From Delftia tsuruhatensis NBRC 16741 (GTDB taxonomy: Bacteria; Pseudomonadota; Gammaproteobacteria; Burkholderiales; Burkholderiaceae_C): a stretch of DNA of 64,000 nt. The position numbers and the translations under genes were made by a program. Of the stretch, positions 1 through 8,483 are shown one piece after another. Positions within the stretch are counted from its first letter, which is position 1. Each line of letters opens with the position of its first letter. Below the pieces are notes generated by a model. The model was given only the letters and a program-made list of their open reading frames with translations, was not told the DNA's origin and did not search any database. The stretch spans positions 1-64,000 of the forward strand of contig NZ_BCTO01000038.1 of assembly GCF_001571325.1 (NCBI RefSeq), read 5' to 3'.

Positions 1-57
1 AACGCTATTCTATTCCAAAAAACTGCTTGATTTCTGTTTTTCTAGAAATTTCCCTCA

Positions 58-1953
58 TCAGGGGCGCGGGACCTTGATCTGCACCTTGAGCTGTTTCTTG
101 AGAAGCTCGTAGTATGCCATAGCTTCCGCCACGGCCGAGCTTCGCAGGAAGTCCTGCTTCTGCGCGGCAGCCGCCTGCGCATCATCGGCCGGACGCTCGA
201 CGATGCGGTTGATCTTGACCACGGCATAGCCTTGCGCGCCCAGGTCAACACCCGTCCATGCAGGCAGCTGGGCCGTGGGCGCACGCAGGGCAGCGTCCAC
301 CACTTCGCGCGACTGGCCTTCGGGCTGGTCACGGCTGATCACCTTGGCTGCGGGCAATTGCGCCGCGTCAGGCTTGGCCTTCCATGCGGCGAGCTTGGCT
401 TCGCCATCGGCCTTGGCCAGTTCGGCGGATTTTTGCGCCACATACAGGGTGCGCAGCTTGTCGCCGACCTCGGCCATGGGCAGCGTGCGGGCAGGCGTGT
501 ACTCCACCACGCGGCCGGCCACCAACTGGTTGGAACCCAGCTCCACCGCATCAGTGTTGCGCTTGTTGTTGAGCGAATCGCTGGAGAACAGCGCCTCCAG
601 GAAACGGGGATTGGCCAGGGGGCCCTTGACGTTGGGGCCGGGCTGGCGCGTCACATGGTCTGCCTTTTGCACGGTGAGCTTGAACTTCTCGGCCACGGGC
701 TGCAGGCTGTCCGACTGCTCGTAGACCGCGTTGGAGAAGCCTTCCGCCAGTTCGGCGAACTTGCGCTGCGCCTGCTGCTGCTTGAGTTCTGCTTCCAGCT
801 TGGGACGCATCTGCTCGAAGCTCGGCGCCTTGGGCTTCTTGATGTCCACCAGCGAGATGATGTGGTAGCCGAAGTCGCTGTGCACCACGTCGCTGATGTC
901 ACCGACCTTCATGCCGAAGGCTGCGTCCTCGAACGGCTTGACCATGGCGCCACGACCGAAGTAGCCCAGGTCTCCACCCGACGCAGCGGAACCACCGTCC
1001 TGCGAGTTGGCCTTGGCCAGCTCGGCGAAGCGCTTGGGGTCCTTGCGCAGCTCGGCCAGCAATGCCTCGGCCCTGGCCTTGGCTTTCTCCTGCTCTGCCG
1101 CGGGGGCATCCTTGGATGCGTTGATCAGGATGTGGCTGGCGCGGCGCTCCTCGGGACCGGCCAGGCGCTCGGCGTTCTGGTTGTAGTAGGAACGCACATC
1201 GTCTTCGCTCAGCGTGATGCCGGCCTCGATGCTGGGCACATCCAGCAGCAGGTATTCCACCTTGGCCTGCTCCAGTTGCTGGAACTGGCTGGTGTGGGCG
1301 TCGTAGTAGGCCTTGAGGTCGGCCTCGGTGGGCTGGACCTTGCTGGCGTAGGCGCTGGCTTCGAAGCGTGCCACCTGCACTTCGCGGCGCTGGTACAGCG
1401 CATCGATGGCCTGCTTGACCTGGGCGTCGGTCGCAAAGGCCGTGCCCGTGACGCCACCCATCACCTGGTTCATGGACAGTTCGCGGCGCAGATTGGCCTC
1501 GAAGCCCTCAGGCGTCAGGCCCTGCGATCCGACCAAGGCGCGGTAGGCTTCGGCATCCATCGAGCCATCCGGCTTCTTGAGCGCGGCAATCGCGGGAATC
1601 TCCTGCAGCGTGCGCACCAGCTGTGCATCCGATGCGGCCAGGTGCATCTTCTGCACGGCAGCGGCCAGCACCTGGTCACGCACCATCTTCTCCAGCGTGG
1701 CGTAGCGCGCCTGCGGCGAATCCAGCAGCTTGGGGTCGACGTTGGGGTTCTCGGCGCGCAGGCGGTCGCTTTCCATGCGGTGCGCGTTCTCCCAGTCGGC
1801 CTGTTTGATCTCATGTCCATCCACACGCGCGACGATCACGCTGGATTCGGTGAAGTAGTTCTGGTTGACCCCCACGAAGATGAACGAGGGAATGATCAGC
1901 AAGAACAACAAGATCATCACGAACTTGGAATGCTTGCGGATGGATTCGAACAT
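58..1953 (-). CDS. ppiD: Peptidyl-prolyl cis-trans isomerase PpiD (SurA-like chaperone)
   Basis: 631 aa, the usual length of PpiD. It starts with MFESIRKHSK followed by one hydrophobic anchor (about residues 13-30), so most of the protein should face the periplasm as a membrane-tethered folding factor for outer-membrane proteins. A SurA_N-like region fills about residues 35-190. A parvulin rotamase domain lies near 265-360, with the signature run GGDLGYFGRGAMVKPFEDAAF and a closing GYHIISL. It is host DNA just outside the left prophage end. Before integration its neighbour was tRNA-Val/hupB, now about 41 kb away. Family assignment is firm; substrates are unknown. Confidence 0.95.
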   Translation of the reverse strand: MFESIRKHSKFVMILLFLLIIPSFIFVGVNQNYFTESSVIVARVDGHEIKQADWENAHRMESDRLRAENPNVDPKLLDSPQARYATLEKMVRDQVLAAAVQKMHLAASDAQLVRTLQEIPAIAALKKPDGSMDAEAYRALVGSQGLTPEGFEANLRRELSMNQVMGGVTGTAFATDAQVKQAIDALYQRREVQVARFEASAYASKVQPTEADLKAYYDAHTSQFQQLEQAKVEYLLLDVPSIEAGITLSEDDVRSYYNQNAERLAGPEERRASHILINASKDAPAAEQEKAKARAEALLAELRKDPKRFAELAKANSQDGGSAASGGDLGYFGRGAMVKPFEDAAFGMKVGDISDVVHSDFGYHIISLVDIKKPKAPSFEQMRPKLEAELKQQQAQRKFAELAEGFSNAVYEQSDSLQPVAEKFKLTVQKADHVTRQPGPNVKGPLANPRFLEALFSSDSLNNKRNTDAVELGSNQLVAGRVVEYTPARTLPMAEVGDKLRTLYVAQKSAELAKADGEAKLAAWKAKPDAAQLPAAKVISRDQPEGQSREVVDAALRAPTAQLPAWTGVDLGAQGYAVVKINRIVERPADDAQAAAAQKQDFLRSSAVAEAMAYYELLKKQLKVQIKVPRP

Positions 1954-1979
1954 GGTCTGTCTTTCAGTGGCAGAAATAG

Positions 1980-2005
1980 AAAAGGCGAACTTTCGTTCGC
2001 CTTTT
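1980..2005. terminator. Host terminator beside the left attachment repeat
   Basis: An 11-bp perfect stem (AAAAGGCGAAC / GTTCGCCTTTT) with a TTTC loop and T tracts on both sides, so it can work in either direction. It lies between ppiD and the displaced tRNA 3' half. It is probably the original terminator of the host hupB-tRNA-Val transcript. Confidence 0.8.
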
Positions 2006-2010
2006 GTTCT

Positions 2011-2057
2011 TGGTGGGTGCTGACGGGGTCGAACCGCCGACCTACGCCTTGTAAGGG
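2011..2057 (-). repeat. attL: displaced 3' half of tRNA-Val
   Basis: 47 bp identical to 43616-43662, the 3' part of tRNA-Val including the CCA end and anticodon region. The match stops at 2057, after which the sequence no longer forms a tRNA. A tRNA 3'-half duplication at both ends of a phage gene set, with a tyrosine integrase at one end, is the standard product of site-specific integration. Crossover occurred somewhere inside this repeat. Confidence 0.95.
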
Positions 2058-2228
2058 AAAATTACACCGTTACAAATCAATAGCTTACAGCGTCTACCAA
2101 CTTCGCCCCACCAACTTTAAGGAGTCGAAGCGAAACATTCTACTTTCTTCCGCGCATCAGCCTCTCGCTTCACCGGGTCATATACGCCACAGCGCGGGAA
2201 CGCGCTGACTTGAGGGAATCGGCGGTTA

Positions 2229-2244
2229 CTGTATATTTATACAG
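2229..2244 (+). promoter_or_regulatory. LexA (SOS) box upstream of umuDC
   Basis: The 16-mer CTGTATATTTATACAG matches the canonical CTGT-N8-ACAG LexA site, 16 bp before the umuD start. TATATT or TATACA within it could serve as the -10, so bound LexA would block the promoter. This indicates damage-induced expression of umuD, umuC and probably the small gene after them. Confidence 0.93.
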
Positions 2245-2260
2245 CACAAGGAATTCGGCC

Positions 2261-2704
2261 ATGCCCCACCTCATCACACCCACACAACTGGTTGCGGCCA
2301 TCATGCCGCCGACACCGCTACCGGCCCCTGACAGCCCAGTACGCGCTGGCTTTCCTAGCCCTGCCGAGGACTTCAGCTGTGCGCGGATCGACTTGGCAAA
2401 GATCATGGTCAAGCATCCCCAGTGCACCTTCCTGCTACGCGTGCGTGGAGATTCGATGATTGGCGCGGGGATCTTCGACGGCGACCTGCTTGTAGTCGAC
2501 AAGTATCTGCGCCCCCAGCACGGGGACATCGTTGTCGCCGAAGTCGATGGCGACTTCACTTGCAAACGACTGTGGTCCAGATTCGACCAGGTGATGCTGC
2601 GGCCAGAGAATCCCACGTATCCCGACATTCGGGCAAAAGAGGGGCAACAGCTTGAGATATGGGGCGTAGTCGTGTGCTCCGTGAAGACGTTTCGCACTCT
2701 GTGA
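2261..2704 (+). CDS. umuD: UmuD-like translesion polymerase subunit (S24 self-cleaving)
   Basis: 147 aa from the ATG at 2261, preceded by AAGGA. An upstream in-frame start would run through the LexA box and was rejected. The cleavage site is Ala29-Gly30 in [10 protein letters not shown], and the catalytic dyad is Ser65 (GDSM) and Lys102 (CKRL), spaced as in E. coli UmuD. RecA filaments trigger self-cleavage, giving UmuD', which joins UmuC as Pol V. It is followed 7 bp later by umuC. As prophage cargo it would raise SOS mutagenesis in the host; cleaved UmuD-like proteins can also have regulatory roles, which cannot be judged here. Confidence 0.95.
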   Translation: MPHLITPTQLVAAIMPPTPLPAPDSPVRAGFPSPAEDFSCARIDLAKIMVKHPQCTFLLRVRGDSMIGAGIFDGDLLVVDKYLRPQHGDIVVAEVDGDFTCKRLWSRFDQVMLRPENPTYPDIRAKEGQQLEIWGVVVCSVKTFRTL

Positions 2705-2711
2705 GCTGGCC

Positions 2712-3998
2712 ATGTTCGCGTTACTGGACGGCAACAATTTCTACGTGAGCTGCGAGCGCGTGTTCCGCCCATCGCTCAAAGGCCAACCGGTGATTGTGCT
2801 CAGCAACAACGACGGCTGTGCCATCGCCCGATCCGAAGAAGCCAAGGCGCTGGGCATCAAGATGGGCGAGCCCTTCTTCCAGTTCAAACATCGCGTGCAC
2901 CAAGGACTGGTTGCCCTTTCCGCGAATTTCGTGCTTTACGGCGACATGAGCGACCGCATGATGTCTCTTGCGGCCGGGCTCGGCCCAGAGCAAGAGATCT
3001 ACAGCATCGATGAATGCTTCATTGGCCTGGCGGGCGTGCGCGACGTGACGCGCAGATCCTGGGCGATTCGTGACCGCATCCTGCGCGGCGTGGGCATCCC
3101 CACGTGCATCGGCATTGGCCCCACGAAGACGCTGGCGAAACTGGCAAATCACATTGCGAAAGATGCCGAACGCAAGCCAGGAAGCTACCCGAAGGAGCTG
3201 GCTCAGGTGTGCAACCTCACCGAGCTATCGCCGACACAACTGCAGTCGCTACTGGAAAGCGTCGCTGTGGGGGATGTCTGGGGAGTGGGCCGGCGCATCA
3301 AGATGCGCTTACTGGATCACAAGATCTTCACCGCCTGGGACCTCGCGCACGCGCCTCAGCCGTTGCTGCGCGCGCATTTTGGCGTCGTTCTGGAGCGCAC
3401 AGCGCGCGAGCTGCAGGGCACGTCCTGCCTAGGCCTGGAGCACGAGCCACCACCGAAGCAGCAGATTGCGTGCACCCGATCTTTCGGCCGCCCAGTCAGC
3501 GACCTGGCACCGCTTGTGGAGGCCGTGTCCACCTTTGCCCAGCGCGCGGCAGAAAAGCTGCGCGCTCAAGACCACAGGGCCGGAGCCGTACATGTTTTTA
3601 CGCACACCAGCCCATTCCGTGACGGACCACGGTTTGCTCGCAGCACCACCATCCAGCTCCCACAACCCAGCAGTGACACGGCCCTGTTGGTGCGTGCTGC
3701 AGCGCGCGGGATCGCCAAGATCTACGAGCCCGGCTATCAGCTGTCGAAGGCCGGCGTGATGCTGCTGGATCTGTCCTCCGTGGCAGTGCAACAAGCCTCA
3801 TTGCTCGATGAGGCCACTGGCTTCGCCCGCGACCACAGCCCGCTCATGGAGGCGATGGACCACCTCAACACGCGATTCGGCAGGGGAACAGTAGGCATGG
3901 CCAGCGCACTGCAGGATTCTGGCTGGGGCATGCGCCAGGACCGCCGGACACCCCGCTATACGACAGAGCTGAACGACATCCCCATCGCACGCACGTAA
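2712..3998 (+). CDS. umuC: UmuC-like Y-family DNA polymerase (Pol V catalytic subunit)
   Basis: 428 aa, full length. The N-terminus [13 protein letters not shown] carries the first metal-binding Asp, and [10 protein letters not shown] is the SIDE catalytic motif near residue 100. A little-finger region follows near 240-350, and the C-terminus (about 370-425) is of the DUF4113 type seen in UmuC. The start ATG lies 7 bp after umuD, in the same LexA-controlled operon. It performs error-prone bypass of DNA lesions with UmuD'2. Carriage beside attL is typical of prophage cargo. Confidence 0.95.
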   Translation: MFALLDGNNFYVSCERVFRPSLKGQPVIVLSNNDGCAIARSEEAKALGIKMGEPFFQFKHRVHQGLVALSANFVLYGDMSDRMMSLAAGLGPEQEIYSIDECFIGLAGVRDVTRRSWAIRDRILRGVGIPTCIGIGPTKTLAKLANHIAKDAERKPGSYPKELAQVCNLTELSPTQLQSLLESVAVGDVWGVGRRIKMRLLDHKIFTAWDLAHAPQPLLRAHFGVVLERTARELQGTSCLGLEHEPPPKQQIACTRSFGRPVSDLAPLVEAVSTFAQRAAEKLRAQDHRAGAVHVFTHTSPFRDGPRFARSTTIQLPQPSSDTALLVRAAARGIAKIYEPGYQLSKAGVMLLDLSSVAVQQASLLDEATGFARDHSPLMEAMDHLNTRFGRGTVGMASALQDSGWGMRQDRRTPRYTTELNDIPIART

Positions 3999-4012
3999 TC
4001 CCAGGAGACCCC

Positions 4013-4228
4013 ATGAAAATGCCTCTTGAGGTTGAGCTGTACCCAACCCTGCTGACCATGCCCAGATGGTTTGGCACCCCAGAGGTCCAGATCCTGCCAG
4101 GCCTTCCGGAGCACTACTCAATTGATGAGGTACAGCCCGGCTGGTTTGTTGTCACGGATCTTGACGGGGACAGGATCTACAGCGGCTTGGGGCCTGTGTC
4201 TGTTGAGAAGTCTCCGGCGCCCTTCTGA
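4013..4228 (+). CDS. Small hypothetical protein downstream of umuC
   Basis: 71 aa with a good CAGGAG ribosome site. It starts 14 bp after umuC, so it probably belongs to the same SOS-induced transcript. The sequence (MKMPLEVELYPTLL..., with HYSIDEVQPGWFVVTDLDGDRIY) looks like a compact soluble beta-rich protein with no cysteine and no membrane segment. I do not recognise the family. Its position suggests a role linked to the polymerase or to the damage response; this is context only. Confidence 0.7.
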   Translation: MKMPLEVELYPTLLTMPRWFGTPEVQILPGLPEHYSIDEVQPGWFVVTDLDGDRIYSGLGPVSVEKSPAPF

Positions 4229-4395
4229 AATGCCGATTGCATGGCATCCTCAACTGAAGGCACTCCACCCGATGCTAGATGTGTTTTCCGCGCATAACTC
4301 CTGCTCGCTACCGCACGCACCATAGCTAGACTTAACATTGATCATGGCATCTGGAAAATATAGTGTGGCGGCATGCGTTAAAGCTGAACACATGA

Positions 4396-5688
4396 TTACT
4401 CAGATGACGATGGCGGATTTACTCCTGTTTTCTTTCCTACTCTCCCAATACTAGACAAACCTTCTCTCGAGAGTTGGAAAAACTTCTCCTTTAGCTCGGG
4501 CACTTGAGAAAGCGCCTTATTAAAAGCGTCAGAGCTAATTAACTCATGCCATGGACTGCCATGATCTTCACTGCTTACAAGTCTCAAGGGCGGTTCTTCA
4601 AGACGAGCAAGTGCTGATGAGAAAAGACGCGCCTCAAATTCCTGATCAATACGCGCTGCTTCTCGCTTATAACCTTCATAAGCCTTCGCCACAGAAGCTT
4701 TGAACCCGTAATCTTCAGCAAGTCTAAAACGTTGCCCAATCTGTTTCGTAGAAATCCAAGCAAACCACAGTGGAGCACCAACGCTTAGAACAGATAGAGC
4801 AATGTTCATCCATATGACACCCCAGCGGGGATCATTGTTCGCAATGGCAGCAGATAATGTTTCTACACGATTCGATCCGATATATGCACCTATAGCCAAG
4901 GCGCATAGCAATCCAAATACCCAAATCCACATAGACATACCCAGCCGCATTGCACGCTGGTCAAATGCAGCTGCAAGCCCCTTGGTGGTCGTTATCCGAT
5001 ATGCCTCTTCACACTGCTGAACTAGCTTATCGGCCTCCCGCTCCCGATCAGAAATCAACTTAGCCAATTCATTTGTTTCAATATAGCGCTCATCGATTTT
5101 TCCATACAACTCAGCAGATTCAGTCGACAATCGATTTATAGTATTACGTGCCTCTTTTAACGCTTTCATGTCTGCTGGAAGGGATTCAGCCGCATCCGTT
5201 GCGTCTTGAATCTGCCTAATCTGCTCTTCCAGGCGCTCCTTGTTGGGAGCCAGCTCATCAATATCAGCCTGGATGCCCCTAAGACGGCGAGCCATTGGCG
5301 TTGGCATAGCCTTAAGGTCTTGGATTTTCTGCCATCCCAGCACAGGAAGAAAAATTGAATTCACCCAATCCAAAGTAATCATGAAGGCAGGTAAAGCCTG
5401 TTGAGCATTTCCATTAAAAATGTAAGGCACGGTTGTAGAGTGCAATAACTCCAACCTACCTGGAACCTTTTTAATCTGCTCCAGCATATTTTCGTCGATC
5501 TCGCTTAAATTCGCGTTTCTGATCTTTGAAGCCAATGCTGATGGAACATCGGCAACATCATGCCTTGTTATAGCAGGATGATGCCATCCATATGCTTCTG
5601 CAAGGGTCTTATTCTCTGACCAGGAACTGAGGACCAACTTAGATAAATTATCTAACGACTTGCAAACCGCACTAAGTTCTTCATGCAT
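4396..5688 (-). CDS. Two-TM, coiled-coil membrane protein (cargo, unknown)
   Basis: 430 aa, family not recognised. A soluble N-terminal part (1-130) is followed by a long charged coiled coil (about 135-235, rich in E, K, R and Q). Two hydrophobic segments come next, near residues 250-270 (WIWVFGLLCALAIGAYIG) and 288-310 (WMNIALSVLSVGAPLWFAWI), and then a second helical domain with an acidic C-terminus. It is visibly AT-richer than its neighbours, stands alone on the minus strand between umuDC and the lysis genes, and has an AT-rich upstream region. These are marks of a cargo (moron) gene. A superinfection-exclusion or defence role is possible but unproven. Confidence 0.8.
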   Translation of the reverse strand: MHEELSAVCKSLDNLSKLVLSSWSENKTLAEAYGWHHPAITRHDVADVPSALASKIRNANLSEIDENMLEQIKKVPGRLELLHSTTVPYIFNGNAQQALPAFMITLDWVNSIFLPVLGWQKIQDLKAMPTPMARRLRGIQADIDELAPNKERLEEQIRQIQDATDAAESLPADMKALKEARNTINRLSTESAELYGKIDERYIETNELAKLISDREREADKLVQQCEEAYRITTTKGLAAAFDQRAMRLGMSMWIWVFGLLCALAIGAYIGSNRVETLSAAIANNDPRWGVIWMNIALSVLSVGAPLWFAWISTKQIGQRFRLAEDYGFKASVAKAYEGYKREAARIDQEFEARLFSSALARLEEPPLRLVSSEDHGSPWHELISSDAFNKALSQVPELKEKFFQLSREGLSSIGRVGKKTGVNPPSSSE

Positions 5689-5832
5689 ATGTAATCCATC
5701 ATCTTATTAAAATAAAAAGATTTTGATACACATTGTAGACAAAAATCTCTTGCACGAACATACAGGCGGCACGGACAAGAAAGCACGAATACATAGCCTG
5801 CTAGCACATCAAAAGCAAATGACCATAACCCT

Positions 5833-6342
5833 TCAGCGTGAGATCAAAGGCCAAGCATCTCGCATCAGCGTGACGTCAGCGGCATGGCCATCAGCTGCTC
5901 GCGCGATTTCTGCACCGCGCTCTGCCATGCGTCCACCTCGGTCTGCCAGCTCTTGGAGTACGGCTGTGCAGGTTGAGGCGTACTGAGCGAGGGCGGGCTG
6001 GGCAGCTCCAGCGATGCGCTCGGGGAGGCCTGCAAAGTCGCCCCGCATGCCTGCAGTAGTAGTGCGCAGCTCGCGCAGACTGCGATCGAGATCCTGCTGT
6101 GCGGCCGCGTTGCGCTGGCCCGTTGCTTGGAATGTTGCGAGTGCATCGGTCAGTCCTTTCTGGAATCCAGCCATGTCGCGCACAGCCTGCTTTGTGCTGC
6201 CCAATTCGGTGCTGGTCTGTTGATGTCGCAGCTGCTCCAGCTGCAGGCCATAGCGCTGGCCCTGGGTCCACCATGCACCGCCAGCACCGATGGCAAGAGC
6301 CGCAATGGCGACTGTCAAGTGGGTAGAGAGGGGACTGATCAT
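5833..6342 (-). CDS. Inner-membrane spanin subunit (Rz-like)
   Basis: 169 aa with one N-terminal membrane anchor (about residues 8-27, VAIAALAIGAGGAWW), then a mostly helical, Gln/Ala/Arg-rich periplasmic part. This is the layout of an Rz i-spanin. It follows the lysozyme with a 4-bp stop/start overlap and contains the Rz1 lipoprotein gene in another frame, which is diagnostic. It would fuse inner and outer membranes at the last step of lysis, together with the nested Rz1. Confidence 0.85.
   Translation of the reverse strand: MISPLSTHLTVAIAALAIGAGGAWWTQGQRYGLQLEQLRHQQTSTELGSTKQAVRDMAGFQKGLTDALATFQATGQRNAAAQQDLDRSLRELRTTTAGMRGDFAGLPERIAGAAQPALAQYASTCTAVLQELADRGGRMAERGAEIARAADGHAADVTLMRDAWPLISR
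5865..6146 (-). CDS. Outer-membrane spanin lipoprotein (Rz1-like), nested in Rz
   Basis: 93 aa encoded inside the Rz gene in a different frame. A basic N-terminus is followed by a hydrophobic stretch ending in the lipobox LLLQAC, so the mature protein should begin at the lipobox Cys, about residue 34. The mature part is rich in Pro and Ser (SLELPSPPSLSTPQPAQP), as in Rz1. It would be lipidated, sorted to the outer membrane and pair with Rz across the periplasm. Complete nesting within Rz matches the lambda arrangement. Confidence 0.85.
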   Translation of the reverse strand: MHSQHSKQRASATRPHSRISIAVCASCALLLQACGATLQASPSASLELPSPPSLSTPQPAQPYSKSWQTEVDAWQSAVQKSREQLMAMPLTSR

Positions 6343-6950
6343 GGAGCAGCCCTCGCAACAAGACCTGCGCTGAAATGCCCATCCCTACCCCACTGCGCGC
6401 ACAGCTCGCGCGTGGTATCGCGGCGATCAACAAGACCAGGCAGGCGCGTGGGCACGCCGTTCACAGTGCCGTAGACCCATCGCGGCATCTGCTCGCATGC
6501 CGCATTGAGCTGCCCGGCGTTGGCCAGCCGCATGACCGTGGTGTCAGGCGCGAGCGAGGATGGCACGTTGTAGGCCATGTCGATAAAGCTGGCCTGCACC
6601 CACACGTTGTAGCCGTCCCAGTGCCGCAGCGCGCGACGCGCCAAGCGCTCGGCCTCGCGGTACTTGGGACGCTCCAGGCGCTCGCAGTCTTCGGGCGTGT
6701 AGTAGCGCCCAGCCACAACTTCGGGGCCTGTGACGCCCGCGCAGACGGTCAGCGGCTGCCCCTTGCCCAGGCGGTCGATGTACGGCGTGCCGATGTGGCG
6801 GCCGCTGCTTTCGTAGTGCAGCCCGATCTCACGGGCCAGCGTCACAGCGGGGCTGGGGCCGACCTCCTGAGTGGCGACATAACCGCCAGCCGCAGTGACA
6901 GCCAAGCCCGCTGCCGTGGCCAAAAGGCGATTGCGCAAAGTCTCGTTCAT
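6339..6950 (-). CDS. Phage lysozyme-type endolysin (GH24-like) with N-terminal anchor
   Basis: 203 aa. Residues 8-28 are weakly hydrophobic and Ala/Gly-rich, suggesting a signal-anchor-release segment. The catalytic region has Glu47 (HYESSG), Asp59 (PYIDRLG) and Thr68 (LTVCAG), comparable to the E...D...T set of P21-type lysozymes but with wider spacing. FIDMAYNVPSS and a C-terminal TTRELCAQWG also fit the family. It degrades peptidoglycan in the periplasm. The gene overlaps the holin stop by 4 bp and the Rz start by 4 bp, forming a tight lysis cassette. Confidence 0.85.
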   Translation of the reverse strand: MNETLRNRLLATAAGLAVTAAGGYVATQEVGPSPAVTLAREIGLHYESSGRHIGTPYIDRLGKGQPLTVCAGVTGPEVVAGRYYTPEDCERLERPKYREAERLARRALRHWDGYNVWVQASFIDMAYNVPSSLAPDTTVMRLANAGQLNAACEQMPRWVYGTVNGVPTRLPGLVDRRDTTRELCAQWGRDGHFSAGLVARAAP

Positions 6951-7249
6951 CGGCCGCCTCCGCCAATGGTCAGCGCCTTCCAGAAAGCCAAGCCAGCACT
7001 GGCCATCATCACGATGTATGTGATGGGCTTTGCCACCTTGCCAATCCAGTTCAGGACCTTGAAAGCCCCCTGCGCGGCAGCGAAAAACTCCACCATTTCG
7101 GCCGTGTTGACACGTACCTTTTCCGTGGCCTCGGTGTTCGCGCGCAGCTCTGCTTCAATGCGCGTCATGCGCGCATCCCCCTCGTCCAACCGCGCATTGA
7201 TGGTCCGCGCCGTATTCGGAGTGATTGCGTTTCCATAGTCGTCCTGCAT
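6947..7249 (-). CDS. Putative holin (C-terminal single TM)
   Basis: 100 aa from the ATG at 7249 (MQDDYGNAITP); longer in-frame starts read into the preceding gene. The first 60 residues are polar and helical (RLDEGDARMTRIEAELRAN), and one hydrophobic segment lies at the C-terminus (ITYIVMMASAGLAFWKAL). It is placed directly before the endolysin with a 4-bp overlap. The holin call rests on this position and on the membrane segment. A single C-terminal TM is unusual for a classical holin, so a pinholin or accessory membrane protein is possible. Confidence 0.65.
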   Translation of the reverse strand: MQDDYGNAITPNTARTINARLDEGDARMTRIEAELRANTEATEKVRVNTAEMVEFFAAAQGAFKVLNWIGKVAKPITYIVMMASAGLAFWKALTIGGGGR

Positions 7250-7257
7250 GGGCACTC

Positions 7258-7779
7258 CTAAAGCGTTACCGCCAAAACAAAGGCCTCGTCCAGGGATTGG
7301 GGAGTACCACCCAACTGCGCCCACAGTCCCGCAAGAAACGGGTTGCTGCGCTCCCAGGTGTCAGCCTCGTACTCGATCTGCGCTTCGCGCTTTGCGGCTG
7401 CATCGGTGATCGCAGCGATGGCCGTCTCAGCGTCATCGAGCAGTCCATACGCGAGCAATGCAAGTCGGCCCTGGCGACGTGTGCAGGACTTCGGTATGAG
7501 TGCTGCAGCTTCGGCCTCGCGCTGTCGCTGCAGCTCTGCCAACTCTTCAGCGCTCAGCGGCACGACTGCCCACTGCTGCCGCCACACGCCATCGATCTCG
7601 ATGGGCTCGATCTCGATGGGCTTTTGCGTATCCGCGTCGTATGTGGGCGTGTCTGAGGGCTCGACCCGCACATAGTGCTCAGTCGGAATAAAAGGCAAGC
7701 CGAACATTGTGTTTGGATTGCGCTCACGAATATCAACTTCAGTCAGCGGATATTCTTTTGTGTCGATATGGATATACAT
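7258..7779 (-). CDS. Tail-fibre-assembly-like phage protein
   Basis: 173 aa from the ATG at 7779 (MYIHIDTKEYPLTEVD). The N-terminal half contains a Pro/Glu-rich stretch (QKPIEIEPIEIDGVW) and a WAVVPLSAEELAELQRQ motif. The C-terminal half is helical, with LLDDAETAIAAITDAAAKREAQ. This layout recalls small tail-fibre chaperones that sit just after fibre genes and help trimer folding, and the gene does lie immediately after the fibre and adhesin genes. The exact family is not certain from sequence alone. Confidence 0.65.
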   Translation of the reverse strand: MYIHIDTKEYPLTEVDIRERNPNTMFGLPFIPTEHYVRVEPSDTPTYDADTQKPIEIEPIEIDGVWRQQWAVVPLSAEELAELQRQREAEAAALIPKSCTRRQGRLALLAYGLLDDAETAIAAITDAAAKREAQIEYEADTWERSNPFLAGLWAQLGGTPQSLDEAFVLAVTL

Positions 7780-7787
7780 ATTTAAAT

Positions 7788-8483
7788 CTAGATAACGCGA
7801 CCAAGGCGCGTGCCAGTCGCAAGCCAAGTGATATACGAGTTGCCGTCAACGTAATAACCTGCAGGTTGACCGTTACCGGGTGGTGTTGTTTCCGATGCCG
7901 ATGCGGAGCCTCCGACGCCGCCCCAACTGCCAGCAAACCCCGACTGCCCGATTGATCCTCCACTGCCGCCCCAGCCACCTGAAGCCGCTGGAGCTGTATC
8001 GCCGGGGAATACCGCACCTTGATACTGATAGTCCGAACCTCGCCCGCCTGGCTGAGCAGCCATCAGCGCCAAAGTACCGGAGGCATTGAAGCCTGCGCCA
8101 TTGCCCCCGCCGCCGCCAGAAGCGCCGCCTGATGAGCCGTGGTACTGCACCCATGCGCCGCCTCCGTATCCGCCTTGCCCACCCCCACCAAAAATTGTCC
8201 CGTTATTCGTGAGGCGCAAACGAGTGCGTGTGTAGAGGCCTGTGCCGCCGTTGATTAGGCCGCCTATCCGGCCGTTGTTGATGATGTGCAGCGCATCGTC
8301 CGGGATGCCGATCACCTGCAGCGATGCGACATCGACGCCGGCATTGATGACGCACTCAATCTGCATGCCTGCGACATAGCCTGCTGCGGTTGCCAGGGAC
8401 AGGATGTTGGGGCTTCGCACGTTCGCCGAGATAACAACTTGCACCGCGCGGCTGGAGCAAGCCATAAGCCATCGGACGCTCAT
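7788..8483 (-). CDS. Glycine-rich tail adhesin (gp38-like polyglycine domain)
   Basis: 231 aa. The N-terminal part (1-90) is beta-rich with repeated N-G turns (IINNGRIGG, LTNNGTI). The rest is dominated by glycine-rich motifs such as GGGGQGGYGGGAW, GGASGGGGGNGAG and GGWGGSGGSIGQ. Tandem Gly-rich loops on a short beta scaffold are the hallmark of receptor-binding adhesins of the T2/S16 gp38 type, which form a polyglycine sandwich. It overlaps the tail-fibre stop codon (ATGA), so it would be made together with the fibre and would set host range at its tip. Confidence 0.7.
   Translation of the reverse strand: MSVRWLMACSSRAVQVVISANVRSPNILSLATAAGYVAGMQIECVINAGVDVASLQVIGIPDDALHIINNGRIGGLINGGTGLYTRTRLRLTNNGTIFGGGGQGGYGGGAWVQYHGSSGGASGGGGGNGAGFNASGTLALMAAQPGGRGSDYQYQGAVFPGDTAPAASGGWGGSGGSIGQSGFAGSWGGVGGSASASETTPPGNGQPAGYYVDGNSYITWLATGTRLGRVI

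Noticed and set aside
2096-2120. ACCAACTT direct repeats as integrase arm sites
   Set aside because: Only two short copies were seen, and similar words occur in the tRNA-derived sequence nearby.
232-2208. Long plus-strand open frame opposite ppiD
   Set aside because: It is the high-GC mirror of the ppiD coding strand, low in complexity, and crosses the attachment site.
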